A stretch of DNA of 64,000 nt from Clostridium sp. UBA701. GTDB lineage: Bacteria > Bacillota > Clostridia > Clostridiales > Clostridiaceae. Below, one piece after another: positions 50,561 to 59,683 of the stretch. Below the pieces are notes generated by a model. That model made no database searches, had not been told where the DNA came from, and saw nothing but the letters and a program-made list of their open reading frames with translations. The DNA lies in NCBI GenBank assembly GCA_002298125.1, contig DBMJ01000011.1:310001-374000 (forward strand). Reading direction: 5' to 3'. A program made the position numbers and the translations under genes. Each line of letters opens with the position of its first letter. Position 1 is the first letter of the stretch.

Positions 50561-50940
50561 ACGAGCAAGTCTGTAAGCCGAGTTCTGTATTTGACAATCA
50601 TCTATCTAGGCCTATTGTTACCAATAGACTCCAGCGATACACCCGAAGGCGGAACGGGCAATTCCTGCAGCTATTTACAAAAGTAAATGCTGCCAGCCTT
50701 CCTATCGATCTTGCTCCAGATGGGGTTTACATAGCCGCAAAGTCGCCATTGCGCTGGTGAGCTCTTACCTCGCCTTTCCACCCTTACCAAAGTAACATGT
50801 TACCATGACCTTGGCGGTATATCTCTGTTGCACTTTCCTTAGAGTCGCCTCCACTGGGAGTTACCCAGCACCCTGCCCTATGGAGCTCGGACTTTCCTCT
50901 CCCGACATTTCTATCGGCAGCGATTGTCTGGCTTACTCGC
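50561..50940 (-). ncRNA. rnpB: RNase P RNA
   Basis: RNase P RNA is the catalytic RNA that trims tRNA 5' ends. The minus strand contains the universally conserved GAGGAAAGTCCGAGCTCC block near the 5' end and ACAGAACTCGGCTTACAGA near the 3' end. The terminal helix P1 is formed by GCGAGTAAG and CTTGCTCGT, which set the ends. The length of about 380 is typical. A TTGATT-17-TAATAT promoter lies directly upstream and a hairpin terminator directly downstream. Open frames in this stretch are spurious. Confidence 0.97.
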
Positions 50941-50947
50941 ATTTATT

Positions 50948-50976
50948 ATATTATCACAGCTTATCCTAAAAATCAA
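50948..50976 (-). promoter_or_regulatory. rnpB promoter
   Basis: Minus-strand TTGATT and TAATAT with exactly 17 bases between them; the first RNA base (50940) is 7 bases after the -10. The -35 lies just past the stop of the zinc-ribbon gene. Confidence 0.85.
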
Positions 50977-50978
50977 AT

Positions 50979-51683
50979 TTAAAACTCTGGGGAATCTTCC
51001 TGTACTTCCTCCAAATATAACATTCTTCCACATTGGGGACAATATACCGGAGCGTCACCTTCATTCTCTAGCACTTTTATGGTGTTTTTGCAAAGCTTAA
51101 GCTTGCATGCCCCACACACTCCCCCCTGCACTTTACTCAGTGCTGCTCCCTGCTCTCTTATAAGATACATAAACCTTTCATAGATATCCTTTGAAAGCAG
51201 CTTTTCTAACTCCCTTACTCTATTTTGACCTATTGAATAGGAATTTTTTGCATCCACCAATTTATTGTTGCTTTTTTCTTTAATGTCATAGAAATTATTT
51301 CGAAGCTCCACCAGCTGTTTGTTTAAAATATCCTTATCATAAAGAAGCTTTTCTTCTCTTTCTAGAAGCTCTGCCCCAAGTTCTTCTAGATTCTTTAAAT
51401 TTCTTTTTGTCTCTTCTATGCTGTCTTCTGCCCTGTGAACTTTACTTTCCTTAAGCTCTAGATACTTCTTTTCACCTTCTAAAACCCTGCTGGTTTCCTT
51501 TATCTTTTCTCTTACCAGCTCAAGCTCATTGCAGGTCTTTCTAAAGCTTTCCTGAAGCAGCTCAAAGCTCTTCTTCATCTTGCTTAGAAGGTACATGGGA
51601 GAACCATCCTTAATAATTCTGCTGTTCTCCTCCATAAGCATGTAGTTCTTTTGAAGTTCTTTTAGCACCGGCATATAAGACAT
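50979..51683 (-). CDS. Coiled-coil protein with C-terminal C4 zinc ribbon
   Basis: The 234-residue protein is a long coiled coil (about 30-165, rich in Glu/Lys/Leu heptads), followed by a zinc ribbon with CGACKLKLC and YCPQCGRML. This architecture (zf-RING_7/CT398-like) is common next to Nif3 and trmK in Firmicutes and Actinobacteria. Function is not settled; a nucleic-acid or protein-assembly role is possible. The ATG follows GGAGGAAG. Confidence 0.88.
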   Translation of the reverse strand: MSYMPVLKELQKNYMLMEENSRIIKDGSPMYLLSKMKKSFELLQESFRKTCNELELVREKIKETSRVLEGEKKYLELKESKVHRAEDSIEETKRNLKNLEELGAELLEREEKLLYDKDILNKQLVELRNNFYDIKEKSNNKLVDAKNSYSIGQNRVRELEKLLSKDIYERFMYLIREQGAALSKVQGGVCGACKLKLCKNTIKVLENEGDAPVYCPQCGRMLYLEEVQEDSPEF

Positions 51684-51754
51684 AATACTTCCTCCTTTAA
51701 TGCCTCTTATAAAAAATGCCCTACATAATTTTATGACTATAACTATATATAATC

Positions 51755-51791
51755 AAAAAAGATAGAAATAGCCCAAAAAGCTCTTCTATCT
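51755..51791 (-). terminator. Terminator after the Nif3-family gene
   Basis: Minus-strand GATAGAA pairs with TTCTATC around an inner stem-loop and is followed by TTTTTTGATT. Confidence 0.7.
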
Positions 51792-52574
51792 GTATACATA
51801 TATGCTATTTGCTTTTTCGGATATATTAACCCTTGTTTTAAAGCCTTTGCTAGCTATTAATTCCTGAAGCTTCATGCCCCAAGCAGCAAAAGCTGGCCAC
51901 TCTGTTTCAAAATGCCCCACATCAATAACTGTAATATTGTCCTCTACCATGTCTAATACATTATGGTAGGTTGTATCCCCAGTTATAACACACTGTGCCC
52001 CTGCCTTAACAGCAAGGGGAAAATAGTCCTCTCCGCTGCCATTAATAACAGCAGCCCTTTTAATTAGTGCACCATTAGGTGTACTATATCTTAAGTGTTT
52101 AAGGTTTAGTGCAAGCTTTATTTTATCGCATAGCTCCTCTGCCCTTAATGGGGTTTCTAACTCTACCAATCTGCCTGTGTCGCTTTCCCCCAAAGGCAAA
52201 ATATTTCTACCTATACACAGTATATCACATAGTATGTCAGTAAGGCCACCCTTTACAATATCTAGATTGGTATGGGCACTAAAACAGGCCATATTATTTC
52301 TAATTAGCATTTCTACCTTTTTACCCAGCACAGTATCTTCTGATAAGCTTTGTGGCTTTAAGAACAGCAGAGGATGATGACACACAATCATACTGCATTT
52401 TTTAGCTTGTGCCTCTTCTATAGCAGAATAGCTGCAATCTAATGATAAGAGTAGCGATTCTACCACATTGCTAGGATTGCCAATGGCGAGTCCAGGATTG
52501 TCATAGCTTTCTTTTAAATTCTGTGGTGCGAACTCTTCAACAATGTCTACAATGTCTTTAACGGTGGCAAACAC
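51786..52574 (-). CDS. Nif3-like dinuclear metal centre protein
   Basis: Nif3/YqfO proteins form hexameric rings with two metals; proposed roles include GTP cyclohydrolase-like activity, unproven here. The 262-residue protein has the metal motifs CHHPLLF near the start, SAHTNLDIVKGG, and DVGHFETEWPA near the end. It lacks the central PII-like insert of longer members. The start is a GTG behind AGGGGG. It overlaps the end of trmK by 28 bases, the standard trmK-nif3 arrangement. Confidence 0.93.
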   Translation of the reverse strand: MFATVKDIVDIVEEFAPQNLKESYDNPGLAIGNPSNVVESLLLSLDCSYSAIEEAQAKKCSMIVCHHPLLFLKPQSLSEDTVLGKKVEMLIRNNMACFSAHTNLDIVKGGLTDILCDILCIGRNILPLGESDTGRLVELETPLRAEELCDKIKLALNLKHLRYSTPNGALIKRAAVINGSGEDYFPLAVKAGAQCVITGDTTYHNVLDMVEDNITVIDVGHFETEWPAFAAWGMKLQELIASKGFKTRVNISEKANSIYVYR

Positions 52575-53254
52575 TGCAGTACCCCCTCTAACTCAGAAAT
52601 ATTTTTAAGTACTTCCTCTCTTCTAGCCACAGTGGCTTTAGAGCTATTGTTAAGCTTTCTTAGAATTGCTTCATTTCTTTTAATCTTATAATTTATATAA
52701 TCGCCTATTAGTGGATGTGCTTTTTTAACAAGGTCTAAGCCTATCTCATAATAGATTGAGTCATAAGCCTTACCATCTTTACCATAGCAGAACTTTATTA
52801 TCTCGTAATATTTACCTTCTTCATAGCATAGCTCTTCTTCTATAATTTCGCAGCCACTTTCGTATAAAAATTTCCTTAGAGCCTCAGGATTCTGTACTGG
52901 CTGAGCAACTACAAAATCTAAAGCTTCATAAATATCTTTACCCTCTTGCAAAATTTGTTTTATTAAATGACCTCCCATGCCTGCAATTATAGCTCCTTGG
53001 GCCTCCCCCTTCTTTAAGGGCAAAAATCCTGAACCCTTTCGAAGGTCTACTTTGTCTTCTAAACCATTTAACGCAATATTAGTCTTCGCTTTTTTTAGTG
53101 GTCCAAAATTAATATCTGTTGCAATAACAAAATCACACAGCCCCATCTCTAAAAGAGCTATAGTCATGTAGCCATGGTCAGTACCTATATCCGCAATAAC
53201 ATCTTTTCTATCAATTATTTTTAACATTGTGGCAAGTCTCTTACTTAACTGCAT
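52547..53254 (-). CDS. trmK: tRNA (adenine22-N1)-methyltransferase TrmK
   Basis: TrmK methylates A22 in the D-loop region of certain tRNAs using SAM. The 235-residue protein begins with LSKRLATMLKII and the SAM site VIADIGTDHGYMTIALLEMG. AIIAGMGGHLIKQIL and the helical C-terminal domain follow. The ATG follows AAGGAGG. It lies upstream of and overlaps nif3. Confidence 0.94.
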   Translation of the reverse strand: MQLSKRLATMLKIIDRKDVIADIGTDHGYMTIALLEMGLCDFVIATDINFGPLKKAKTNIALNGLEDKVDLRKGSGFLPLKKGEAQGAIIAGMGGHLIKQILQEGKDIYEALDFVVAQPVQNPEALRKFLYESGCEIIEEELCYEEGKYYEIIKFCYGKDGKAYDSIYYEIGLDLVKKAHPLIGDYINYKIKRNEAILRKLNNSSKATVARREEVLKNISELEGVLQCLPPLKTL

Positions 53255-53296
53255 AATTCCTCCTTGTATAACTTACCTATCCTATAGCAAGCTAGA

Positions 53297-54184
53297 CTAG
53301 CTAAAGAGTATAAGTACTCTAAACTGTACTATTAAGAACACTAAGGCAATTAATAATGCGATATAGATAAACTTATATGAAGATTTCCTATCATACCTGG
53401 AATAAAAGTAGAAAGCATAATACATGCAAAAAAGCACCACCATATTCATAGCACCATAAGCCATCTGGGTAAAAGCAAATTGTTTTCCACTACCCCATTG
53501 TAAAGGTTCAAACATTTCATTGAAGTTTAAGGGCATAAGACTTGGCAAGCTGCCCTTTAAATACATTATAAAGGGATTTAGCGTCATAGCTACAATTATT
53601 ATAGACACTGTGATAAAGGGATATAAAAACTTTTTATCCTTTCCAGGATTAATTGGCAGATTGCTTTTTCTCTCTATTATTTCTTCTTTAATATGGTTAT
53701 TCTTTAGAATTTCTATAAATTCCGCTGCGTTTTCAGGACTTATACCATAGTTCATTTCTTCAGTCTGTAGAAACAATATGTTTTTTTTAGATGTAACAAA
53801 CATGTAAGTTGTTCCTAGTTTATTGAGAAAGGTTTTACCAAAGGCAAAAGTATTGCTGCCATAGCCTGATATCTTAACCCCTTCTATGTTTTCCTGAGAG
53901 GAACTATAGCCTAGTACAGAGCTTATGGGTATAGTGATTTTTTTAATACCTCTTATCCCTAGTATATATATATATTTATCATCCATAGCATAGTTTATCG
54001 TTATAGAAAGCAATAAGTAATATAGCTGATATATGTTGCAGCAAACCAGTAATACCTTTAACAGCTGGCTAAATACAAAGGAATGAACAACAATAACACA
54101 AGCTATTATTACTGCATTATAGAGTAGAGTCATACCTAAAATGGAGTAAAATCCATTACCCCTTAAGGCTTTCCTGCTAATCAA
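53297..54184 (-). CDS. Multi-span membrane protein with PH-like domain, unknown function
   Basis: The 295-residue protein has an N-terminal pair of membrane segments. A soluble part of about 110 residues follows (MDDKYIYILGIRGIKKITIPISSVLG) that looks like a bacterial PH-type beta-sandwich, and then three C-terminal membrane segments. I do not recognise a specific family. A TTG at 54184 lies 7 bases after GGGGTG and is my preferred start; an ATG at 54202 has no ribosome site. It stands between rpoD and trmK. Confidence 0.65.
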   Translation of the reverse strand: MISRKALRGNGFYSILGMTLLYNAVIIACVIVVHSFVFSQLLKVLLVCCNIYQLYYLLLSITINYAMDDKYIYILGIRGIKKITIPISSVLGYSSSQENIEGVKISGYGSNTFAFGKTFLNKLGTTYMFVTSKKNILFLQTEEMNYGISPENAAEFIEILKNNHIKEEIIERKSNLPINPGKDKKFLYPFITVSIIIVAMTLNPFIMYLKGSLPSLMPLNFNEMFEPLQWGSGKQFAFTQMAYGAMNMVVLFCMYYAFYFYSRYDRKSSYKFIYIALLIALVFLIVQFRVLILFS

Positions 54185-54244
54185 GCCTATCACCCCATTC
54201 ATTAAAGTTAAAACAATTATATCATAAATATATTTTTACATAAA

Positions 54245-54270
54245 GAAAAAAGCACCTTAATAAGATGCTT
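54245..54270 (-). terminator. Terminator after rpoD
   Basis: Minus-strand AAGCATCTT and AAGGTGCTT form nine pairs (one G-U) around a 3-base loop and are followed by TTTTCTTTAT. Confidence 0.85.
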
Positions 54271-55351
54271 AATCCAAATAATCCTTTAATTTTTTGCTTC
54301 TGCTTGGGTGTCGAAGTTTTCTAAGTGCCTTTGCCTCAATCTGTCTTATTCTCTCCCTGGTAACATTAAATTCCTTGCCCACCTCTTCTAAGGTTCTAGC
54401 TCTGCCATCATCTAATCCAAATCTTAACCTTAGGACCTTTTCCTCACGAGGAGTAAGGGTGTCAAGTACATTTATAAGCTGTTCTTTAAGCATAGTAAAA
54501 GCTGCTGCTTCGGCAGGAGCAGGTGCATCATCATCAGGAATAAAATCACCAAGATGGCTGTCTTCCTCTTCTCCTATTGGAGTTTCTAAAGATACAGGCT
54601 CCTGAGCAATCTTTAATATCTCTCGAACCTTGTCAACTGGCATTTCCATTACCTTTGCCACCTCTTCAGGAAGTGGTTCCCGTCCAAGCTCCTGAAGTAG
54701 CTGTCTGTTCACTCTAATAAGTTTATTAATGGTCTCTACCATGTGAACAGGAATTCTTATAGTACGCGCCTGGTCTGCTATAGCACGGGTTATGGCCTGT
54801 CGAATCCACCAGGTTGCATAAGTACTAAATTTGAAACCCTTTCTATAGTCAAATTTTTCTACAGCTTTAATAAGTCCTAAGTTACCTTCCTGTATCAAGT
54901 CTAGAAACAGCATTCCACGACCTACATATCTTTTTGCTATACTTACTACTAGTCTTAAATTGGCCTCAGCTAGCTTCTTTTTTGCAACCTGATCTCCATT
55001 TTCAATCCGGTTGGCAAGGTCAATCTCTTCCTCCGGTGATAACAGTGGTACCTTACCTATTTCCTTTAGATACATTCTTACAGGATCATCTATAGCAATG
55101 CCTTCAGGAATAGATAGATCTAGATCTTCCTCTGGTACATCTATATCTTGCATATCGCCTATAACATCGATTCCCATGGATTCTAAGACTTCATAAATTT
55201 TTTCTATTTGTTCTGGATTTAATTCTATCTCTTCAAGTTCATCCATTATCTCTTTATAGGTCAAGGTCCCATTCTTCTTACCTTTATCAATAAGCCTTTT
55301 TACCACTTGTGTTTTTGCAGCTTTATCTTTAATATTTGTATTGTTCTCCAC
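54269..55351 (-). CDS. rpoD: Principal RNA polymerase sigma factor (SigA/RpoD)
   Basis: The 360-residue protein is the housekeeping sigma-70 factor: a short region 1.1, region 2 with RYVGRGMLFLDLIQEGNLG and KFSTYATWWIRQAI, region 3, and region 4 with RLRFGLDDGRARTLEEVG and the recognition helix TRERIRQIEAKALRKLR. Length agrees with Gram-positive SigA (about 370). The start is GTG behind AAGGAGG. It lies 21 bases downstream of dnaG, in the classical dnaG-rpoD macromolecular-synthesis operon. Confidence 0.97.
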   Translation of the reverse strand: MENNTNIKDKAAKTQVVKRLIDKGKKNGTLTYKEIMDELEEIELNPEQIEKIYEVLESMGIDVIGDMQDIDVPEEDLDLSIPEGIAIDDPVRMYLKEIGKVPLLSPEEEIDLANRIENGDQVAKKKLAEANLRLVVSIAKRYVGRGMLFLDLIQEGNLGLIKAVEKFDYRKGFKFSTYATWWIRQAITRAIADQARTIRIPVHMVETINKLIRVNRQLLQELGREPLPEEVAKVMEMPVDKVREILKIAQEPVSLETPIGEEEDSHLGDFIPDDDAPAPAEAAAFTMLKEQLINVLDTLTPREEKVLRLRFGLDDGRARTLEEVGKEFNVTRERIRQIEAKALRKLRHPSRSKKLKDYLD

Positions 55352-55372
55352 TGTTACAGCCTCCTTTCATCC

Positions 55373-57145
55373 TTATATATTCTTGTTGCTCTTTTGTAAA
55401 ACAATGAGTTCTTGTGCCAAGGCTACAGACTCAGTTATTTTACCTTCTGCTTCCAATTGTTTGATTTTATTCATAATCTGCTTCTTCGACTCCTCTAATC
55501 TATATTTATTAATTTCACGAATGCAATCAGAGATTATTTTCTTAAAATTATCACTATCATATTCCAGCATAAACTCTTGTATATTTACCCACTCCCCAGA
55601 GGTTTCTACCTCTGTACAGTGAGCTTCTATATAGGAAGCTGTTGGAGAAACTCCTCTTTCCCTGCATTCCACTATAAGGTCATATAATTTTTTATGACTT
55701 TGTAAAATAAATTCCTCTATGGCAAAATGTTCTGTAATGTATAAAAAGGCTTCCTCTTCTATCAGCATCAGCTTTAACAAGGTTCTTTCTGCTTTAATAT
55801 AAGCTGGTTCTATAAGTAATTTTTGTCCATTTTCATCCTTATTATTCATTAACTGTGATTTATTTACATTTTTCTGATTTTCAACTCTCAGCAAATCATA
55901 AATTGCCTGCACCTTTATACTGGTTTCTTCAGCTATTTTATTCACATAAACGTCTCTTTCTACAGGGTTAAGTGCTGAAATCATAAGAGCTGCTTCTTTG
56001 GCATAATTTGCTGTGGCCTCATTGTTATTAAAATCCACCTTTTCACTTAGCTTTTTTAATCTGTAATCCATAAAGGGTAAGGAGTTTTCTACCAATCTTA
56101 GAAAGGCCTCTCTGCCATTGGATTTTATATACTCATCTGGATCTTTACCTTGGGGTACTGTGAGTACCCTTATGTCAAAGCCTTCACTCTTTAAAAGCTC
56201 CATACCTCTAAGTGCTGCATTTTGTCCTGCTGCATCAGCATCATAGGATATTACTATGCTTCCAGCGTATCTCTTCATAAGCTTAGCTTGAGATACTGTC
56301 AAAGCTGTGCCAAGAGATGCAACTGCATTTGTAATTCCCTGCTGATGAAGAGAAATACAATCCATGTAGCCTTCAACCACAATAAATTCTTTAAGGTTTC
56401 TTTCTTTGATTGAAAAATTTAATCCATATAAGTTTATTCCCTTTTTAAATATAGAGGTTTCAGGAGAATTTAAATACTTAGGCTTGGAATCATCCATAAC
56501 CCTTCCCCCAAAGCCTATTACTCTTCCCATATAATCAAACACGGGAAATATTATTCGATTTCTAAACCGGTCATAGTAATTACCATTAGAACTCTTTAAT
56601 ATAAGACCTGCTGAAATCATGTCAAGTTCTGTATAGTTTTTTTTCTTCAAATGGTTTATTAGAGCATTCCAGCTATCTGGAGCAAAACCTAGTCCGAATT
56701 TTTTTATAGTATTTATAGTAATGCCTCTGTTTATAAGATAATCTAGTGGCTCTTTTGCCCTCTGTAAATTACTATAAAAAAATCGAGCAGCTTCAATGTT
56801 GATTTTATATAATTTGTCTCTTGGATCTTTAACCGTTCCATTTTCTTTCCCATCATAAACTATGGGTATATTGGCTCGCTCTGCCAACAGCTTAACGGCA
56901 TCCATGAAGGTCAAATTTCTGCTTTTCATCACAAAGGTTATAACACTGCCTGCTTCCCCACAACCAAAACACTTATAAATCTGTTTATCACTAGACACAG
57001 AAAAGGATGGTGTTTTTTCGTGATGGAAGGGACATAATCCTTGATAATTTCTACCGGACTTTTTTAACCTCACGCTCTCAGATATTACCTCCACGATGTC
57101 ATTTTGCTCTTTAACCTTTTGGATGGTATCTTCTGATATACTCAA
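55373..57145 (-). CDS. dnaG: DNA primase
   Basis: DnaG synthesises RNA primers for replication. The 590-residue protein has an N-terminal zinc-binding domain (C38, H41, C59, C62), the catalytic core with RNRIIFPVFDYMGRVIGFGGR and the Toprim motif VVEGYMDCISLHQQG, then a C-terminal helicase-binding part. The start is TTG; the ribosome site AGGTGG lies about ten bases upstream. The upstream spacer carries a sigma-H-type promoter. Confidence 0.96.
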   Translation of the reverse strand: MSISEDTIQKVKEQNDIVEVISESVRLKKSGRNYQGLCPFHHEKTPSFSVSSDKQIYKCFGCGEAGSVITFVMKSRNLTFMDAVKLLAERANIPIVYDGKENGTVKDPRDKLYKINIEAARFFYSNLQRAKEPLDYLINRGITINTIKKFGLGFAPDSWNALINHLKKKNYTELDMISAGLILKSSNGNYYDRFRNRIIFPVFDYMGRVIGFGGRVMDDSKPKYLNSPETSIFKKGINLYGLNFSIKERNLKEFIVVEGYMDCISLHQQGITNAVASLGTALTVSQAKLMKRYAGSIVISYDADAAGQNAALRGMELLKSEGFDIRVLTVPQGKDPDEYIKSNGREAFLRLVENSLPFMDYRLKKLSEKVDFNNNEATANYAKEAALMISALNPVERDVYVNKIAEETSIKVQAIYDLLRVENQKNVNKSQLMNNKDENGQKLLIEPAYIKAERTLLKLMLIEEEAFLYITEHFAIEEFILQSHKKLYDLIVECRERGVSPTASYIEAHCTEVETSGEWVNIQEFMLEYDSDNFKKIISDCIREINKYRLEESKKQIMNKIKQLEAEGKITESVALAQELIVLQKSNKNI

Positions 57146-57190
57146 GGTAAAGTCGCCACCTATCTAAAATAAATTGCAACAAGGAATAAT

Positions 57191-57219
57191 ATATTCGACA
57201 AAAATATTTATATTCCTTC
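57191..57219 (-). promoter_or_regulatory. Sigma-H-type promoter of the dnaG-rpoD operon
   Basis: The minus strand reads GAAGGAATA, 11 bases, then GTCGAATAT. This fits the Bacillus sigma-H consensus RnAGGAwWW-N11/12-RnnGAATWW at every defined position. It lies about 45 bases upstream of the dnaG start. The Bacillus subtilis sigA operon is known to have a sigma-H promoter, so the finding has a precedent. Confidence 0.7.
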
Positions 57220-57375
57220 TTTTTTATCAATACTAATGACATTTTTTTAAAATAACAATTAAACACAAAATATATTAATGCACCATTAATATATATTCTT
57301 TATAAACTGAAGTTCTCCTGCTTTACCTCACAAATATTATTTTACCCAATTAATAACAGTATTTATTCTCAAATT

Positions 57376-58404
57376 TTAGTATATTACTACTTTAGGTACA
57401 TAAAGCTCATTAAACAGCCATAGGCAGTAGTCATCGCTCATGCCGGATATATAGTCTGCAACCCCTTGAGGGAGACCTTCTTCTATGACAATATTCCTAT
57501 AAAACTCTGGCATTTTTTCTGGATACTTAAAAAAATAATTGTAAACTTGCTCTAGTACAAATTTTGCTTTATCTCTTTCTACCTTTAAAATATCCCCTTT
57601 ATATACTTTTTCAAACATATAATTCCTAAGTCCTGATAGTGCTTCCTCTATGTGGTCACTAAGACCTACTATTCTATCACCCTTTACAATGTTATTTCTA
57701 GTATTATATATACAGTCCTTTACCAGGGTATCTATTCTTTTACTATGAGTATACCCAAGCACCTCTATATATTCTCCTGGAAGGTCTTCAGGTTTTAGTA
57801 ATCTTGCTCTTACAGAATCATCAATGTCATGATTAACATAGGCTATTTTATCGCTGTATCTCACTACCTGACCCTCTAGGGTAAAAGCCCTTGGCCCCTC
57901 CTTAGAGAAGCCACTGTGGTGTAATATGCCATCTAGCACCTCTTTAGTTAAGTTCATGCCCTTGCCCTGTCTTTCTATTCTTGTCAAAACCCTTACACTG
58001 TTTTCATTATGTCTAAAGCCCCCCGGTAGCAGGTTGTTTAATATTTCCTCACCATTATGAGCAAAGGCCACATGACCAATATCATGTCCCATAGCAATAG
58101 CTTCTATTAAATCTTCATTTAAACCTATGCCCTTTCCTATGGTTTTTGCAATTTGAGCCACCTCTAATGTGTGAGTAAGTCGAGTTCTATAGTGATCGCC
58201 CCAAGTTTTTATATAAACTTGGGTTTTATGCTTAAGCCTTCTGAAGGATTTACTGTGTATTATTCTATCCCTATCTACCATAAAGCAGGTACGAATATCA
58301 TCCGGGGTTTCATCCGTTTCTCTTCCCTGACTTTTACAAGAGGGGGTTCCCCATGGGTCAATGCTAAGTAGCTCCTTTTTTTCTATTTCTTCTCTAATTT
58401 TCAT
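57376..58404 (-). CDS. dgt: Deoxyguanosinetriphosphate triphosphohydrolase-like HD protein
   Basis: Dgt-type enzymes hydrolyse dNTPs to nucleosides and triphosphate. The 342-residue protein has the HD-domain residues in RLTHTLEVAQIA and MGHDIGHVAFAHNGEEIL, and a DRIIHSKSFRRLKHKTQV stretch typical of the family. It is shorter than E. coli Dgt, as usual for the Firmicutes form. The ATG at 58404 follows GGGTGAT. It lies upstream of dnaG-rpoD, a conserved clostridial order, separated by 230 bases that contain a promoter. Confidence 0.92.
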   Translation of the reverse strand: MKIREEIEKKELLSIDPWGTPSCKSQGRETDETPDDIRTCFMVDRDRIIHSKSFRRLKHKTQVYIKTWGDHYRTRLTHTLEVAQIAKTIGKGIGLNEDLIEAIAMGHDIGHVAFAHNGEEILNNLLPGGFRHNENSVRVLTRIERQGKGMNLTKEVLDGILHHSGFSKEGPRAFTLEGQVVRYSDKIAYVNHDIDDSVRARLLKPEDLPGEYIEVLGYTHSKRIDTLVKDCIYNTRNNIVKGDRIVGLSDHIEEALSGLRNYMFEKVYKGDILKVERDKAKFVLEQVYNYFFKYPEKMPEFYRNIVIEEGLPQGVADYISGMSDDYCLWLFNELYVPKVVIY

Positions 58405-58513
58405 ATATATCACCCTTTATAGCTTTAATTCTATACAACGTGAAAAACTCCTTTTTTAATTTAAAATGTATATTGTAAAAACTTTTTTAATATCTTAATA
58501 TAGAGATTATTTT

Positions 58514-59599
58514 ATGGGAGTGTTTTCATTGGCAGTTGCACCTAATCCTCATAATAGTTCAGATTTATTATCTGAAGAAAATGTAAAAAGATACGTTCTT
58601 CCCCATTATGGATTAGAGAATAGCGAAGTAATTCAAATAAAGTTTAAAGATACAGATAAACAAAGGGCAGTGTATAGAGTTGATCACAATAACCATATGT
58701 ACTGCCTAAAGAAGGTATATTTCCCTTTGGAGGAGCTTTTGTTTGTCTACTCTGTTATAGAATGGCTATATAGGAAGGGGTTAAATGTTCCTCGAATACT
58801 TCCCACAAAGAGTCGAAGCAGATATGTGGAGTATGAGACCATGCTCTTTATTCTAACTCCATGGGTTGAAGGTACTAAATGCAGCTATGATAATATTTCT
58901 AACATATTGGACTCAAGCTCTAACCTTGCCAAGCTTCATAATAGTACTGAGAGTTTTGTTCCTATTTCCGGGAGTGTAAAACGTGAAAGCTATGAAGATC
59001 TTTCCCTTTCTTTAAACAAGCACTTTGAGCAGCTTTTACTCTGTTCAAATATGGCTTTTAGGTATGGAGATAAATTTTCAAAGGTTTTTTTAGATAACTT
59101 TGAAGCAAATATTGAGCTGGCTGAAGTCTCTGCACGCATTGCCTCTACTATTAACCATTCAAATTTAAGGCGTTCACTATGCCACTTAGATTACGTAAAT
59201 AAAAACATTATATTTGATAATGAAAATAAGCTTTGGCTTATAGACTTTGATAAATGTAAGCTTGATTTTTGTATCCATGATATTTCCTATTTTCTGCGGC
59301 GCCTTCTAAAAAGAGATAACACCAAGTGGGACTTAGAAATTGCCCTTAGCGCCTTGAAGCTCTATGAGGAAAAAAGACCTTTAAACCTAGATGAATACAA
59401 AGCTATTTTGGTATATTTGGCCTTTCCCCAAAAATACTGGAAGATTTCAAGGGACTATTACAATAATATTAATAAATGTAATAAAAATTCCTTTGTAACT
59501 TTATTGAAAAAAGCCTGTGAAAAAAATGAATTTCACACTAGCTTTGTGAATGGTTTTAAAAATTATATTGAGGAACGCTTTCATGTCACCCTTTTATAG
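58514..59599 (+). CDS. CotS-family spore coat kinase-like protein
   Basis: The 361-residue protein has the aminoglycoside phosphotransferase fold used by CotS, YutH and YsxE spore-coat proteins. MYCLKKVYF supplies the ATP lysine, H224-x-D226-x4-N231 (HLDYVNKN) the catalytic loop, and D244 (LIDFDKC) the magnesium ligand. So it may be an active kinase on a spore-coat substrate. Two starts are possible: ATG at 58514 with weak GAGAT, or TTG at 58529 behind GGGAGTG. Expression in the mother cell is expected but no clear promoter was found. It is divergent from dgt. Confidence 0.85.
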   Translation: MGVFSLAVAPNPHNSSDLLSEENVKRYVLPHYGLENSEVIQIKFKDTDKQRAVYRVDHNNHMYCLKKVYFPLEELLFVYSVIEWLYRKGLNVPRILPTKSRSRYVEYETMLFILTPWVEGTKCSYDNISNILDSSSNLAKLHNSTESFVPISGSVKRESYEDLSLSLNKHFEQLLLCSNMAFRYGDKFSKVFLDNFEANIELAEVSARIASTINHSNLRRSLCHLDYVNKNIIFDNENKLWLIDFDKCKLDFCIHDISYFLRRLLKRDNTKWDLEIALSALKLYEEKRPLNLDEYKAILVYLAFPQKYWKISRDYYNNINKCNKNSFVTLLKKACEKNEFHTSFVNGFKNYIEERFHVTLL

Positions 59600-59641
59600 T
59601 TTGAGCTATTTCACCTATTAAATACATTTTATAACATAGAT

Positions 59642-59668
59642 AAAAGGCACTGGTAATCCAGTGCCTTT
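59642..59668. terminator. Bidirectional terminator between the CotS-like gene and ppdK
   Basis: AAAGGCACTGG and CCAGTGCCTTT form an 11-base stem on a 4-base loop between convergent stop codons. Confidence 0.85.
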
Positions 59669-59683
59669 CACTATGTTATAGGT

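Noticed and set aside
50548..50760. Open frame of about 70 codons on the plus strand
   Set aside because: It lies antisense inside RNase P RNA, whose structure explains the sequence; no ribosome site.
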